From positions 179,269-243,268 of the forward strand of contig NZ_FUWR01000001.1 of NCBI RefSeq assembly GCF_900167465.1: a DNA stretch of 64,000 bases. Direction: 5' to 3'. Within the stretch, counting starts at the first letter, position 1, and each line of letters starts with the position of its first letter. The notes beneath the pieces were generated by a model. That model did not search any database. It had not been told where the DNA came from and saw only the letters and a program-made list of their open reading frames with translations. Of this stretch, positions 21,043 through 30,939 are shown in pieces. The translations under genes and the position numbers were made by a program. Source of the DNA: Trichlorobacter thiogenes (GTDB taxonomy: Bacteria > Desulfobacterota > Desulfuromonadia > Geobacterales > Pseudopelobacteraceae).

Positions 21043-22221
21043 ATGTCGCCCCGTCGTCATCAGGAACGGTTTCCGCGCCTGATACGGCATCTGCGCCACC
21101 ATGGCACGGCTTTGCTGCCGATGCCGGTAGGGGCGGGACAGGTAACGCTGCTGCCGGATGGTCCCCACTTCTTTGAGGCGCTGTTCAACGATCTGAAAAA
21201 CGCCCAACAGCTGATCTGCCTGGAATATTACCGCATCCGGGCCGACGTGACCGGACAACGTTTTGCCGATCTGCTGATTGAGGCTGCCGTGCGGGGGGTC
21301 AAGGTCTTTCTGATCTATGACGCCATCGGCTGCCATGTTACGCCGGACAGTTACTTCCAGCGTCTGCAGACCGCAGGGGTCTCCTGCCTGGCGTTTAATC
21401 CTCTCTCCCTCAGCCGAATCCACTGGTTTGATCGTCGTAATCATCGCAAGCTGGCACTGATTGATAACCGGGTGGCCTACCTGGGCGGCCTGAATATCAG
21501 CGATGCCTATGCCGGACTGACCGATGAACAGCTCCGGTTCCGTGATGTCGGCTTCAGTCTTGGTGGCGCTGCCCTGGCAGCCCTGCAGGAGCTGTTTGCT
21601 GACACCTGGCAGATGGAACGGGGCGAGCGCCCTGCGCTGCCGCTCCCTGCTCTGTCCAGCGCCACTCCCGATGACACTGAGGTAACCCTGATCAACGGTG
21701 GTCCTCACCAGCGGCGATCAGCCATCCGCACCGCCTTTCGGGTTTCCATGGCCTCATCCTCGGATGAACTTCTAATTGCCAACCCGTATTTTATTCCCGG
21801 TCCACGGATTCTGCGCTCCCTGCTGCGGGCCGCCAAACGCGGGGTGCAGGTCAGACTGCTTCTGCCTGCCCGCAACGACGTGCCGGTGGTGCGGGTCCTC
21901 AGCCGCAGCTATTATGAAGTATTGCTCAAGGCTGGCATTGAGATCTATGAACTGGAGCGGCAACTGCTGCATGCCAAGCTGATGCTCATCGACGGAGAAC
22001 AGACCGTGATCGGCTCCGCCAATCTTGATCAACGCAGCTTCCACCGCAACTTTGAGATTAACGTTATTGTGCGCAGCCAGCCCTTTGGCGCCCAGGTTCG
22101 CAACCTGTTTGAACAGGATTTTACCGGTTCCCGACGTATCACCCTTGATGGACATTCCCGCCGAGGAGTTGGCGTGCGTCTGCTTGAACTGCTGCTCAGG
22201 CCGATCAGCTGGTTTCTCTGA
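21043..22221 (+). CDS. Phospholipase D-type cardiolipin synthase
   Basis: A 392-residue protein with two HKD motifs of the phospholipase D superfamily: HRKLALID near residue 133, followed by GGLN, and HAKLMLID near 309, followed by GSANLDQRS. Lack of N-terminal TM helices and the length fit the ClsB subgroup of cardiolipin synthases, acting at the inner membrane. It sits between mtgA and tatD on the same strand with gaps of 2 and 5 nt, so an operon. The subgroup assignment is from general pattern only. Confidence 0.88.
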   Translation: MSPRRHQERFPRLIRHLRHHGTALLPMPVGAGQVTLLPDGPHFFEALFNDLKNAQQLICLEYYRIRADVTGQRFADLLIEAAVRGVKVFLIYDAIGCHVTPDSYFQRLQTAGVSCLAFNPLSLSRIHWFDRRNHRKLALIDNRVAYLGGLNISDAYAGLTDEQLRFRDVGFSLGGAALAALQELFADTWQMERGERPALPLPALSSATPDDTEVTLINGGPHQRRSAIRTAFRVSMASSSDELLIANPYFIPGPRILRSLLRAAKRGVQVRLLLPARNDVPVVRVLSRSYYEVLLKAGIEIYELERQLLHAKLMLIDGEQTVIGSANLDQRSFHRNFEINVIVRSQPFGAQVRNLFEQDFTGSRRITLDGHSRRGVGVRLLELLLRPISWFL

Positions 22222-22226
22222 TAACC

Positions 22227-22982
22227 ATGCTGATTGATACCCACTGCCACCTTGATCTACCCCCGTTGATCGACCAGCTTGATCAGCTGCTGGCTGAGGC
22301 CCGTGCTGTTGAAATCAGTAAATGGATTGTACCGGCAGTACATCCTGATGGTTGGCAGCAGATTTCTGAGCTGTCAGTTCAGCATCCTGCCCTGCGGCCA
22401 GCGTACGGTATTCATCCCCTGCATGCCGCTACCGCCACCACTGAGCAGTTGCAGCAGCTAAGAGTCCTGGCGCCAACAGCTGTTGCCATCGGGGAGATCG
22501 GTATGGATGCCAGCTATGGTAATCTTGATAAACAGGAAGCGCTGTTTCGTGAGCAACTGAGAATTGCGCGGCTACACCAACTGCCGGTACTGATCCATTG
22601 CCGCAAGGCGATTGGACGCACCCTGACAATCCTGCGCGAAGAGCAGGCCGATCAGATCGGTGGTATCATGCATGCCTTTTCCGGCTCACTGGAATCAGCA
22701 CATGAGTTCATCAAGCTTGGCTTTGTCATCTCACTCAGCGCGGCCCTGACGCGAAGTACTGCTGTACGCCCGGCCCTGCTTGCAGGTCAACTACCGCTTA
22801 ATCAGCTGGTACTTGAAACCGATGCACCTGATCTACCACCCTCTGGTCATCAGGGATGTTTTAACCGGCCAGCCTGGTTACACGAAACAGCTTGCAAACT
22901 GGCAGCGATTAAGGGAACAATCATCACGGAGATAGCCCGACAGACAACCGCTACAGCGCAACGGGTAATTCCCAAACTCTGA
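22227..22982 (+). CDS. TatD-family metal-dependent hydrolase
   Basis: A 251-residue TIM-barrel hydrolase. It starts MLIDTHCHLD (metal-binding HxH), with GIHPLHA, AIGEIGMDASYG, LPVLIHCRKA, GGIMHAFSGS and the late LETDAPDLPP. TatD-type proteins act as Mg-dependent 3'-5' exonucleases or D-aminoacyl-tRNA hydrolases. All metal ligands seem present. It is the third gene of the mtgA-cls-tatD operon, 5 nt after cls. Confidence 0.9.
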   Translation: MLIDTHCHLDLPPLIDQLDQLLAEARAVEISKWIVPAVHPDGWQQISELSVQHPALRPAYGIHPLHAATATTEQLQQLRVLAPTAVAIGEIGMDASYGNLDKQEALFREQLRIARLHQLPVLIHCRKAIGRTLTILREEQADQIGGIMHAFSGSLESAHEFIKLGFVISLSAALTRSTAVRPALLAGQLPLNQLVLETDAPDLPPSGHQGCFNRPAWLHETACKLAAIKGTIITEIARQTTATAQRVIPKL

Positions 22983-23038
22983 AACGGGCCTTGTTCAGCA
23001 GACCGCTGCGTGCTACAGTGCCGTAAAGGAGATCAGCT

Positions 23039-23380
23039 ATGAAACAGTTTCTGCCTGCTATCTTTCTCTTGATTCTGGCCCTGCCGGGCTGCAGCATGTT
23101 CACGGCCTGGAAGAGCATTCCTCCACCGGGCGGCTGCGACCAATGCCACTCAACAGAACTGTCTGCCAACTGGAGAGTCGCCTACCAAGCCGCAACAGTA
23201 GCTGATGAGCGCGGCCAGCTGGCCTTCCAGACCCCGCAGCACAACACCCCGATCAGAAAAAACCAGCCATCTTCTGCACTGGATCTGCGCAAGTCGGAAG
23301 ATTCACGCTGTTTTGATTGCCACAGCGCGCCAACACCTGCCCATAAAGAGCGTAAAGGCAAGTTCCACCACGGGCAATAA
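23039..23380 (+). CDS. Small dihaem c-type cytochrome lipoprotein
   Basis: A 113-residue protein. A lipoprotein signal with lipobox LPGC (Cys18) anchors it in an envelope membrane. Two haem-binding motifs, CDQCH near residue 34 and CFDCH near 95, predict two covalently bound c-haems. The region between them is polar and unstructured-looking. AAAGGAGATCAGCT precedes the ATG. Small lipoprotein cytochromes of this kind are frequent in metal-reducing bacteria; no partner gene is adjacent and the redox role is unknown. Confidence 0.85.
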   Translation: MKQFLPAIFLLILALPGCSMFTAWKSIPPPGGCDQCHSTELSANWRVAYQAATVADERGQLAFQTPQHNTPIRKNQPSSALDLRKSEDSRCFDCHSAPTPAHKERKGKFHHGQ

Positions 23381-23388
23381 AAAAAATA

Positions 23389-23416
23389 TTGACATTATTA
23401 TCGCGCTGAGTATAGT
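23389..23416 (+). promoter_or_regulatory. Sigma70 promoter of the Ala/Pro/Lys-rich lipoprotein gene
   Basis: TTGACA (23389-23394), a 16-nt spacer and TATAGT (23411-23416), in an AT-rich stretch directly after the cytochrome gene and 64 nt before the next ATG. Confidence 0.75.
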
Positions 23417-23479
23417 TTCCCTTTGTTGCTTACACTGCCCTGTCGTTACAGGGTTAAATAACCCAAGAGGTGAAATCAC

Positions 23480-23704
23480 ATGAAAAAAATGCTCTCCCTG
23501 TCCCTGGTACTGGCTCTGGCTCTCGGCGTTGCCGCTGGCTGCAAGAAAAAAGAAGAAGCAGCTGCTCCTGCTGCTCCTGCTGCAGAAGCTCCTAAGGCTC
23601 CTGAAGCTCAGAAGCCTATGTCTTCTGTAAAAGCTGCTCCTGCTGCTGCCGCTCCTGCTGCTGCTCCTGCTGCTGCTCCTGCAAAAGAAGAGAAGAAGCA
23701 CTAA
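23480..23704 (+). CDS. Small low-complexity Ala/Pro/Lys-rich lipoprotein
   Basis: A 74-residue protein. The signal ends in the lipobox AAGC (Cys21), and the mature part is KKKEE followed by repeated APAA/AAPAA units and a KEEKKH tail. The DNA is made of repeated GCTGCTCCT codons. It has its own near-consensus promoter (23389-23416), an AGAGGTGA RBS and a strong terminator (23724-23758), so it is a discrete, probably well expressed transcript. It could be a flexible envelope spacer; no domain is recognised. Confidence 0.8.
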   Translation: MKKMLSLSLVLALALGVAAGCKKKEEAAAPAAPAAEAPKAPEAQKPMSSVKAAPAAAAPAAAPAAAPAKEEKKH

Positions 23705-23723
23705 TTCTCATTTTTTGTTCATT

Positions 23724-23758
23724 AAGGCCTGTCAGGGTAACCTGGCAGGCCTTTTTTT
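23724..23758 (+). terminator. Rho-independent terminator
   Basis: AGGCCTGTCAGG / CCTGGCAGGCCT hairpin followed by TTTTTTTG, 20 nt after the low-complexity lipoprotein gene. Confidence 0.9.
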
Positions 23759-23776
23759 GTTTCAGGAGCATGAGTT

Positions 23777-24112
23777 ATGCATGAAATGTCCCTTACCCAG
23801 GGAATCGTTGATATCTGCCTGCAGCACAGTGGCGGCCAGCGGATCACCACTGTTGTCATCGAAATCGGGACACTGTCCGGTGTTGTACCTGAAGCGGTTG
23901 AGTTTTGTTTCTCTGCCTGCAGCAGCGACACCCTGGCAGAATCAGCACGGCTTGAAATACGTCGTTTAGAGGCGCAGGGACGCTGCCTGGATTGCTCCAC
24001 TCTGCAGCCGGTTGAACGCCTTTACGACCCCTGCCGACACTGCGGCAGCTATGCCCTGGAGATACTTAGCGGCGAGGAGATGCGGGTGGTGGAAATAGAA
24101 GTTGATGACTAA
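23777..24112 (+). CDS. hypA: Hydrogenase nickel-incorporation protein HypA
   Basis: A 111-residue protein starting MHEMSLTQGIVD, the HypA signature: His2 with the following Glu binds nickel. The zinc site is a pair of C-x2-C motifs (CLDCS near 74 and CRHCG near 90). HypA hands nickel with HypB to the [NiFe]-hydrogenase large subunit. No other hyp or hydrogenase gene lies in the window, so it is detached from its usual cluster. It lies directly behind the terminator at 23724 and ends at another terminator. Confidence 0.93.
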   Translation: MHEMSLTQGIVDICLQHSGGQRITTVVIEIGTLSGVVPEAVEFCFSACSSDTLAESARLEIRRLEAQGRCLDCSTLQPVERLYDPCRHCGSYALEILSGEEMRVVEIEVDD

Positions 24113-24147
24113 AAAGGGCTGACCCGTTACCGGACCAGCCCTTTTGC
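24112..24147. terminator. Bidirectional Rho-independent terminator
   Basis: AAAAGGGCTG / CAGCCCTTTT stem with flanking A and T runs, between the convergent hypA and pckG genes. Confidence 0.85.
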
Positions 24148-24210
24148 TTATTGCATCTTAAGCTCTCGAATTTCAGATCAACAAAGCTAGCGCCTTGAGC
24201 TGGAATTCGA

Positions 24211-26061
24211 TTACTCATTCCAGCCTTCAGGATGGACCTCACCAATCTGCTCCCAATGCTCTGGTGAACGCCAGAGTGAGGAGAGAATCAGCTCACGCAT
24301 ATGCAGGAACTCCTTGGGAAGCCGGTCATACATCTTGATGAACAGCTCATCATGGGAGACCAGCTCATTCTGCCAGACATCACGATCAACGGACATCAGG
24401 TCGTTGAACTTCTCGCGGGACATGTCAGTACCTTCCCACTCCATATCCTCGTAGCGGGGCATCCAGCCCAGCGGTGATTCAACTGCACCGGTCTTGCCCT
24501 GTACCCGCTCAACAATCCACTTCAGCACCCGCATGTTATCGCCATAGCCTGGCCAGATAAACTTGCCGTCGGCATCCTTACGGAACCAGTTAACACTGAA
24601 GATCCGTGGCGGACGGGCAATGCTGCGACCAAACTGCAGCCAGTGAGCAAAGTAATCAGCCATATGGTAGCCACAGAACGGCAGCATGGCAAACGGGTCA
24701 CGACGGACGTTGCCGGTGGCGCCAACTGCAGCGGCAGTGGTTTCAGATCCAAGGGTTGAGGCCAGGTAGACACCAAAGTTCCAGTTAAAGGCCTGATAGA
24801 CCAACGGAACGGTATCTTTACGACGACCGCCAAAGATAAAGGCGCTCATCGGCACACCTTTAGGGTTTTCCCAATCTGCATCAATACTTGGACACTGGGA
24901 AGCCGGTGCGGTAAAGCGTGAGTTAGGGTGTGCAGCAGGACGGCCACAGCCTGGGTTCCAGGGGTTACCCTGCCAGTCGGTCAGCTTTGCTGGTGGCTCA
25001 TCGGTCATCCCTTCCCACCAGACATCGCCATCTTCAGTCAGTGCCACGTTAGTAAAGATGGAATTCTTCTCGCAGGAGATCATTGCGTTGGGGTTGGTCT
25101 TGTAGTTGGTTCCTGGAGCAACACCAAAATAACCGAACTCAGGGTTAATGGCATAGACCTGGCCATCATTACCTGGCTTGATCCAGGCGATATCATCGCC
25201 GATGGTGGTTACCTTCCAGCCCTTGTCCTGGAACGGCTTGGGCGGGATCAGCATGGCAAAGTTGGTCTTGCCGCAGGCACTGGGGAAGGCAGCTCCCACA
25301 TAGGATTTTTCGCCGGTGGGGGACTCAACACCCAGGATCAGCATATGCTCAGCCAACCAGCCTTCATCCTTACCCTGCTTGGAGGCGATCCGCAGGGCCA
25401 GACATTTCTTGCCCAGCAGGGCGTTGCCGCCGTAGCCTGAACCGAAGGACCAGATCGCACGCTCTTCAGGAAAATGAACGATGTATTTTTCCTTGTTGCA
25501 GGGCCAGGATACATCCTTTTGGCCTGGCTCAAGGGGCATACCAACTGAGTGCAGACAGGGTACAAACTCACCATTGCCCAGCACATCCAGTACCTGCTTA
25601 CCCATACGGGTCATGATCTTCATATTGACCACAACATAGGGGGAGTCGGTAATCTCAACCCCGATCTTGGCGATGTTGGAACCAAGTGGGCCCATGCTGA
25701 ACGGGATCACGTACATGGTACGTCCCTTCATGCAACCTTTGAACAGACCCTTCAGGGTTTCCTTCATCTCTTTGGGGGCAACCCAGTTATTGGTAGGACC
25801 AGCATCCTGCTTGGAGAGGGAACAGATAAAGGTACGATCTTCAACGCGGGCTACATCGATTGGATCTGAAAAGGCCAGATAACAGTTGGGACGTTTCTCT
25901 GGATTAAGCTTTTTAAAGGTGCCACTTGCCACCATCTGAGTACAAAGCCGGTCATATTCTTCCTGCGAACCATCACACCAGTGAATCTCGGCTGGCTCAC
26001 ACATTGCCGCTACTTCATATACCCATGCCTTCAGCTGCTCGTTCTTTACCTCATAACTCAT
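24211..26061 (-). CDS. pckG: Phosphoenolpyruvate carboxykinase (GTP)
   Basis: A 616-residue, full-length GTP-type PEPCK. It interconverts oxaloacetate + GTP and PEP + GDP + CO2 in gluconeogenesis. The kinase P-loop with its reactive Cys ([11 protein letters not shown], near 258-268), [14 protein letters not shown], the metal-site stretch GDDIAWI and [14 protein letters not shown] are present. GGGGAGGCAGCAG precedes the ATG. It is monocistronic, convergent with hypA, with a perfect 7+7 inverted repeat upstream (26128-26142) that may be an operator. Confidence 0.97.
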   Translation of the reverse strand: MSYEVKNEQLKAWVYEVAAMCEPAEIHWCDGSQEEYDRLCTQMVASGTFKKLNPEKRPNCYLAFSDPIDVARVEDRTFICSLSKQDAGPTNNWVAPKEMKETLKGLFKGCMKGRTMYVIPFSMGPLGSNIAKIGVEITDSPYVVVNMKIMTRMGKQVLDVLGNGEFVPCLHSVGMPLEPGQKDVSWPCNKEKYIVHFPEERAIWSFGSGYGGNALLGKKCLALRIASKQGKDEGWLAEHMLILGVESPTGEKSYVGAAFPSACGKTNFAMLIPPKPFQDKGWKVTTIGDDIAWIKPGNDGQVYAINPEFGYFGVAPGTNYKTNPNAMISCEKNSIFTNVALTEDGDVWWEGMTDEPPAKLTDWQGNPWNPGCGRPAAHPNSRFTAPASQCPSIDADWENPKGVPMSAFIFGGRRKDTVPLVYQAFNWNFGVYLASTLGSETTAAAVGATGNVRRDPFAMLPFCGYHMADYFAHWLQFGRSIARPPRIFSVNWFRKDADGKFIWPGYGDNMRVLKWIVERVQGKTGAVESPLGWMPRYEDMEWEGTDMSREKFNDLMSVDRDVWQNELVSHDELFIKMYDRLPKEFLHMRELILSSLWRSPEHWEQIGEVHPEGWNE

Positions 26062-26127
26062 GTCTGCTGCCTCCCCTTCAGGAAATAGAAATTGACCTGT
26101 GTCACAAGCATCAAAATTTTAATGACA

Positions 26128-26142
26128 CTTATGTAACATAAG
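26128..26142. promoter_or_regulatory. Palindromic operator candidate upstream of pckG
   Basis: CTTATGT-A-ACATAAG is a perfect inverted repeat with a 1-nt centre, about 70 nt upstream of the pckG start, in the only promoter-sized gap of this strand. The binding protein is unknown. Confidence 0.5.
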
Positions 26143-26185
26143 AGAGGCTAAAACAAAAGGGGCTAACAAAAGTTTAGAGGGTTTT

Positions 26186-27016
26186 TTAGATATCCAGCGA
26201 ATAACCGACCTGTGCAGATTGAAACGCAGCCGGGAACTCCTGCTTCAGACGAGCCGCAGCTGCAAAGCCGGTACAGTGACTTACCGCTAACTTCCTGATC
26301 TGCCACTGTTTCAGCAGGGTAATAGTCTGGTCAAGCTGCTGAGCGGTACAAAATCCCAGATGGGTGCCACCAATAACGGCATGGATATCACGGCGGCCGG
26401 TCTTGGCTGCAATATGCTCAAGGGTATTGATCAACCCGGCATGACAGCAACCCAGCAACACCACCAGACCCTTATCAGTGGTAATCACCAGTGACTGGTC
26501 ATCGTCAAACGGATCACGGCTACAGCCACAGGTATCGGTAAACAGGCCGCTGTCGCCGGTTTCAAAGTCTGTCGTCCGCGCCACCTGCCCGGTCATGCAG
26601 ATACTGGGTAGAATTTCCCGAAACTGGTCAGACAGATCAAATTGAGCCCCCTGGCCTTCAAGATATTCTTTAGGATAGGGCATACCCAAGGAAAGGGATT
26701 CTCCAGTGTCTTTATGGCGGTAACGGGGTGTAAAGATGGCCGGATGACCAAAGACCTGCTTGGGGCCGCAGGTACGCAAGAGTGGCAGCAGACCACCGGA
26801 GTGGTCATAATGGCCATGGGACAACGCCACCTGCTGCAGCCCATGCAGGTTCTTGTTCATCCGCTGGGCATTGTGCAGCAGGGTAAAGCCCTGGCCGGTG
26901 TCCCAAAGCAGCGCACCGTCATTCCATTCGATCAGGGCGCTGAAGCCATGTTCACCCAGGGTACCGGAGATCGGCCCGACAGAATTTTCACAGAGAATGG
27001 TGATACGATATGACAT
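26186..27016 (-). CDS. MBL-fold metallo-hydrolase (dihydropterin phosphate synthase-like)
   Basis: A 276-residue metallo-beta-lactamase-fold protein. The metal motif SHGHYDHSGG lies near 66-75, and later ligands are visible in the GCCHAGLINTLEHI and GGTHLGF segments. This matches the subgroup related to archaeal dihydropterin-6-methyl-4-(beta-ribofuranosyl)-aminobenzene phosphate synthase, widespread in anaerobes. A GGGGGG stretch precedes the ATG (MSYRITILCENS). The true substrate is unknown. The repeat element at 27048 lies just upstream. Confidence 0.85.
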   Translation of the reverse strand: MSYRITILCENSVGPISGTLGEHGFSALIEWNDGALLWDTGQGFTLLHNAQRMNKNLHGLQQVALSHGHYDHSGGLLPLLRTCGPKQVFGHPAIFTPRYRHKDTGESLSLGMPYPKEYLEGQGAQFDLSDQFREILPSICMTGQVARTTDFETGDSGLFTDTCGCSRDPFDDDQSLVITTDKGLVVLLGCCHAGLINTLEHIAAKTGRRDIHAVIGGTHLGFCTAQQLDQTITLLKQWQIRKLAVSHCTGFAAAARLKQEFPAAFQSAQVGYSLDI

Positions 27017-27047
27017 ATACCCCCCGCTTGAAATCTTCAGACAACAC

Positions 27048-27165
27048 CTTTAACGCAGAGCAAGCAGAGAGTGCGGGGGCGCAGAGAAAACCGAACACAT
27101 CTGAAAGCAATCAAAAATCCACTGGTGTTCTCTGTGTCTCTGCTCCCCTGCATCTCTGCGTTAAG
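27048..27165. repeat. Intergenic inverted-repeat element of CGCAGAG type
   Basis: CTTTAACGCAGAG (27048-27060) and CTCTGCGTTAAG (27154-27165) form imperfect inverted arms, continued inward by shorter copies of GCAGAG / CTCTG. It is non-coding and similar in style to the element at 9787-10051. Confidence 0.6.
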
Positions 27166-27168
27166 TTT

Positions 27169-27381
27169 TTACTTACAACAGGCATCCTTGGGAAACTTGG
27201 GCACACCCATCTTTTCCAGAATAGTGAACAGCGGGCAAAACTGGGTGAAACCGGACTGAAACAGGTTCAAGCCGACAAAGCCGGTAAACCAGAGCCAGTT
27301 TTGATGATGAAAATGGGCCAGCAACAGCGAAATAACAATAAAAGCACCGGCTACGATCCTGACAATACGTTCAATATACAT
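27169..27381 (-). CDS. Small DUF2892 (YgaP-like) inner-membrane protein
   Basis: A 70-residue protein with two hydrophobic stretches (about 5-22 and 28-42) followed by a Cys-containing tail ([13 protein letters not shown]...DACCK), matching DUF2892, a membrane module also found at the end of some rhodanese proteins. It begins 11 nt after the RND pump gene and is the last gene of the efflux operon. GAGAGTGAG-like RBS. Role unknown. Confidence 0.85.
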   Translation of the reverse strand: MYIERIVRIVAGAFIVISLLLAHFHHQNWLWFTGFVGLNLFQSGFTQFCPLFTILEKMGVPKFPKDACCK

Positions 27382-27392
27382 CTCACTCTCCT

Positions 27393-30300
27393 CTATACGT
27401 TCTGTTCAGCAGCTTCAGGCTGCCCGACATGATGACGTTCTTTCCAACCCTGTACCAGGAAGTACAGAATCGGAATGGTGACTCGTGACAGGGTGGTTGA
27501 AGCGATCTCGCCGCACATCATGGCAATGGCCAACCCCTGGAAGATCGGATCAAATACGATCACAAAGCTACCCACCACCACTGCAGCAGCGGTCAACAGC
27601 ATGGGACGGAAACGGACCGCGCCAGCCTCGATGATCGCCTCATCCAGTTTCATCCCCTCTTTGCGCTTCATCTCGGCAAAATCGATCAGGATAATTGAGT
27701 TCCGCACAATGATCCCGGCCAGGGCGATAAAACCGATCATGGAGGTAGCCGTGAAAAAGGCGCCAAACAGGGCATGGCCCGGCAGAATACCGATCAGGGT
27801 CAACGGGATCGGCGCCATGATCACAATCGGGGTGGTAAAATCCTTGAACCAGGCCACCACCAGGATGTAAATCAGCACCATGACTGCGGCAAAGGCGATC
27901 CCCAGGTCGCGGAACACCTCATAGGTAATATGCCACTCGCCGTCCCACTTCATCCCCATCTTCTCTTCAGACCAGGGCTGGCGGGATGCCAGAATCTCGA
28001 TCTTTGCACCATCCGGTGTGGGCAGGTCTGCAATCTGTTTCTGCATCTTCAAAATGGCATAGACCGGTGCCTCTATCACCCCGGCCACATCGCCGATTAC
28101 ATAGACCACATTCTTCAGATTTTTACGATAAAGGGTCTTTTCTTCACTGCCCTGGCTCGGCTTGACCAGTTGTGAAAGCGGCACGCTGCCTTTGGGACCG
28201 GGCAGATAGATGGAAGACAGGGCTGCCAGTGAACTACGCTGGGACTCAGCCAGACGCAGGTTGATGGTTACCGGCTCTTTTTCCTTGGGCAGATGCAGTA
28301 TGCCCACATCCATACCTGCCAGGGCAACCCGCAGCGCCTTGGAAACCTCATCCACAGAAATACCGGACAGGGCAGCCTTTTCACGATCCACGGTCAGGGT
28401 CAGCTTGGGCTGATCAGACTCACGGTACCAATCAACGTCCACCACCCCTTTGGTCTTGGCAAAGATCCCCTTGATCTTCTCTGCAACAGATGCCCGAGCC
28501 GCGTCATTGGGTCCGTAGACCTCTGCCACCAACGTTGAGAGCACTGGCGGACCAGGCGGAATCTCAGCCACCTTGACCCGCGCGCCGTAGCGATCAGCCA
28601 CTGCAGTCAAAAGCGGTCTGATCTTCTTGGCAATATCATGGGACTGGGCTTTGCGCTCGGTCTTGTGCTGCAGGTTAACCTGAATATCCGCCAGGTTGGG
28701 TCCTTTGCGCAGAAAGTAATGCCTGACCAGACCGTTAAAGTTAAAAGGAGCGCTGGTCCCCACGTAGCTTTGGAAGTCGGTTACTTCCGGCACGGACCGC
28801 AGGGCATCCCCCATCTCACGGGTCATTCGGGCGGTCTGCTCCAGCGGCGTTCCCTCAGGTGCGTCAATGATCACCTGCAGCTCGTTCTTGTTGTCAAACG
28901 GCAGCATCTTGACCGTGACCGCCTTGAAATAAATCAGGGAACAGGCAGCCAGCAGTAACACCACCACCAGGGCCAGAAAACCGCTGCGCAACTTGACATC
29001 ATGCAGCAAGCGACCCATCCAGTGGCGGTAGAAGACCGTCAGCTTGGACTCTTTAAGCTCATCCTCAGACTCATGCTGCCCCTTCATCAGGCGATAGGCA
29101 AAATAGGGGGTAACGATAAAGGCGATGAACATAGAGAGCAGCATCGCCATGCTGGCCCCCACCGGAATAGGCCGCATGTACGGCCCCATCAGACCACCCA
29201 CAAAGCCCATCGGCAGGATCGAGCCGATAACCGCAAAGGTGGCCAGCACCGTGGGGTTACCGATCTCATCCACGGCCTTGATCGCCGCATCCAGCGGCTT
29301 CATCACCGTGGTGGTGAAGTAGCGGTGAATGTTCTCCACCACCACAATCGCATCGTCCACCAGGATGCCGATGGAGAAGATCAGGGCAAACAGGGTAATC
29401 CGGTTCAAGGTATAGCCGATCAGATAGAAGATCAGCATGGTCAAGGCCAGGGTAACCGGGATAGCGATGGCTGCCACTGCACCGGCCCGCCAGCCCATGA
29501 AAAGTGCGATCAGGATCGTAACTGAAATGGCGGCCAGAAACATATGGAACAGCAGTTCGTTGTTCTTTTCCCTGGCAGTCTCACCGTAGTTACGGGTTAC
29601 CGTCACCTGCACATCAGACGGGATCACCTTGCCCTTCATAAACTCAACTTTTTTAACCAGATCATCGGCCACCCAGGTGGCATTGGCGCCTTTGCGCTTG
29701 GCAACTGATACGGTAACTGCCGGGTAGTCCTGGGCACGATTGCCGGTCAGCCCTTTTTCTGCAGCAGCCAGCCCCATACCCATAAAGACATAGTCCTCAG
29801 GTTCCCTGGTGCTGTCTGCTATTTTTGCCACATCATCCAGATAGACCGGCTTACCGCCATAAACCCCCACCACCAGTTGGCGCAGTGAATCCTGGTTATT
29901 AAGAAATGAGCCGGTTTCCACCAGCATCTCTTTGTTGGCACCACTAAAGGCACCGGAGGGCAGCGCCTTGTTTCCGGCCTGCAGGGCACCAGCCACCTGC
30001 AGCGGTGACAGGCCGTAGCCTGCCAGGCGGGACGCATCAAGGACAACCCGCAGTTGTCGCGTCAAGCCACCCTTGATTTCTGCTTCCGAGACATTTTCAC
30101 TCTTCTTAAGTTCATCACAGACTTCACGGGCCAGCTTGCGCAGCATGGTATGATCATAGCGATCTGACCAGAGGGTCAGGGCCAGAATCGGCACATCATC
30201 AATTGATTTGGCGACCACCAGCGGATCACCGGCGCCAGCAGGCAACAGGGCGCGATTACTCATCACCTTGTTGTACAGCTTGACCAGCGATTCCTCTGTG

Positions 30301-30617
30301 TTTTCGCCAACCTTGTAGCGTACCGTAATGATACCCATACCGGGACGGCTCATGGAGTAGAGGTACTCAACCCCTGAAATCTCCCACAGCTTCCCCTCAA
30401 ACGGTTTGACTACCCGCTCTTGTATCTCCTGGGGGGAGGAACCGGGCATCGGCAGATAGACATCCACCATCGGCACCGAGATCTGCGGTTCCTCTTCTCG
30501 GGGAGTCATCTTGATGGCAAATACGCCCAGCAGCAGCGAAGCTGCCACAATCAGCGGTGTCAGTTTTGAATCGATAAAGGCGCGGGCGATCTTCCCCGCA
30601 AATCCCAGCTTAAGCAT
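27393..30617 (-). CDS. RND-family efflux pump inner-membrane permease
   Basis: 1074 residues from the ATG at 30617 ([14 protein letters not shown]), which has AGAGGAC upstream; an earlier in-frame start 18 codons away is not family-like. Topology is that of AcrB/CusA pumps: TM1 at about 15-32, a large periplasmic loop, TM2-6 from about 350, a second loop and TM8-12. The proton-relay pair DD is present in [18 protein letters not shown] near 420. Together with the adaptor and TolC-like genes upstream it forms a tripartite exporter. It could export drugs, metals or lipidic compounds; no metal-specific Met cluster was identified. Confidence 0.92.
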   Translation of the reverse strand: MLKLGFAGKIARAFIDSKLTPLIVAASLLLGVFAIKMTPREEEPQISVPMVDVYLPMPGSSPQEIQERVVKPFEGKLWEISGVEYLYSMSRPGMGIITVRYKVGENTEESLVKLYNKVMSNRALLPAGAGDPLVVAKSIDDVPILALTLWSDRYDHTMLRKLAREVCDELKKSENVSEAEIKGGLTRQLRVVLDASRLAGYGLSPLQVAGALQAGNKALPSGAFSGANKEMLVETGSFLNNQDSLRQLVVGVYGGKPVYLDDVAKIADSTREPEDYVFMGMGLAAAEKGLTGNRAQDYPAVTVSVAKRKGANATWVADDLVKKVEFMKGKVIPSDVQVTVTRNYGETAREKNNELLFHMFLAAISVTILIALFMGWRAGAVAAIAIPVTLALTMLIFYLIGYTLNRITLFALIFSIGILVDDAIVVVENIHRYFTTTVMKPLDAAIKAVDEIGNPTVLATFAVIGSILPMGFVGGLMGPYMRPIPVGASMAMLLSMFIAFIVTPYFAYRLMKGQHESEDELKESKLTVFYRHWMGRLLHDVKLRSGFLALVVVLLLAACSLIYFKAVTVKMLPFDNKNELQVIIDAPEGTPLEQTARMTREMGDALRSVPEVTDFQSYVGTSAPFNFNGLVRHYFLRKGPNLADIQVNLQHKTERKAQSHDIAKKIRPLLTAVADRYGARVKVAEIPPGPPVLSTLVAEVYGPNDAARASVAEKIKGIFAKTKGVVDVDWYRESDQPKLTLTVDREKAALSGISVDEVSKALRVALAGMDVGILHLPKEKEPVTINLRLAESQRSSLAALSSIYLPGPKGSVPLSQLVKPSQGSEEKTLYRKNLKNVVYVIGDVAGVIEAPVYAILKMQKQIADLPTPDGAKIEILASRQPWSEEKMGMKWDGEWHITYEVFRDLGIAFAAVMVLIYILVVAWFKDFTTPIVIMAPIPLTLIGILPGHALFGAFFTATSMIGFIALAGIIVRNSIILIDFAEMKRKEGMKLDEAIIEAGAVRFRPMLLTAAAVVVGSFVIVFDPIFQGLAIAMMCGEIASTTLSRVTIPILYFLVQGWKERHHVGQPEAAEQNV

Positions 30618-30627
30618 GATCTGTCCT

Positions 30628-30939
30628 CTACTTGCCGAATCCTGCAGTCTGTACCGAATCAAGCAGCCCATTTCTGAAGGTCAGGATATGCACCAGCCGG
30701 TGCGGCCCTTCGTTATAGGTCCATTCTTCCACAGAGACCAAAATAGTAGCCCCCTTGTAGCCAGCTTCACTCTCGGTCCGGCTATTCTTGTAGGTTGGCG
30801 GATCACATTTCATGGCCACTATCGATTGGCGATCACCGGTAGAGACAATCTCGCCATTGGGGCAGCGGAAGTTATCTGCAGCAGCAACAGAGGCAAGACT
30901 CAGCAGTAGAGCGGATAGCAGCAGAGATATTTTCATCAT
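30628..30939 (-). CDS. Periplasmic DUF2845-like protein
   Basis: A 103-residue protein with a signal peptide (about 1-21, ASVAAADN) and a small beta-rich mature domain containing FRCPNGEIVSTGDRQSIVAMKCDPP, a DUF2845-type pattern with two cysteines likely to form a disulfide. It overlaps the end of the adaptor gene by 4 nt and precedes the RND gene by 10 nt, so it is embedded in the efflux operon. It could be an accessory periplasmic component; the function is not known. Confidence 0.78.
   Translation of the reverse strand: MMKISLLLSALLLSLASVAAADNFRCPNGEIVSTGDRQSIVAMKCDPPTYKNSRTESEAGYKGATILVSVEEWTYNEGPHRLVHILTFRNGLLDSVQTAGFGK

Noticed and set aside
20830-21708. 292-codon minus-strand frame across mtgA and the cardiolipin synthase gene
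   Set aside because: Spans two well-supported genes on the other strand; no RBS and no domain.
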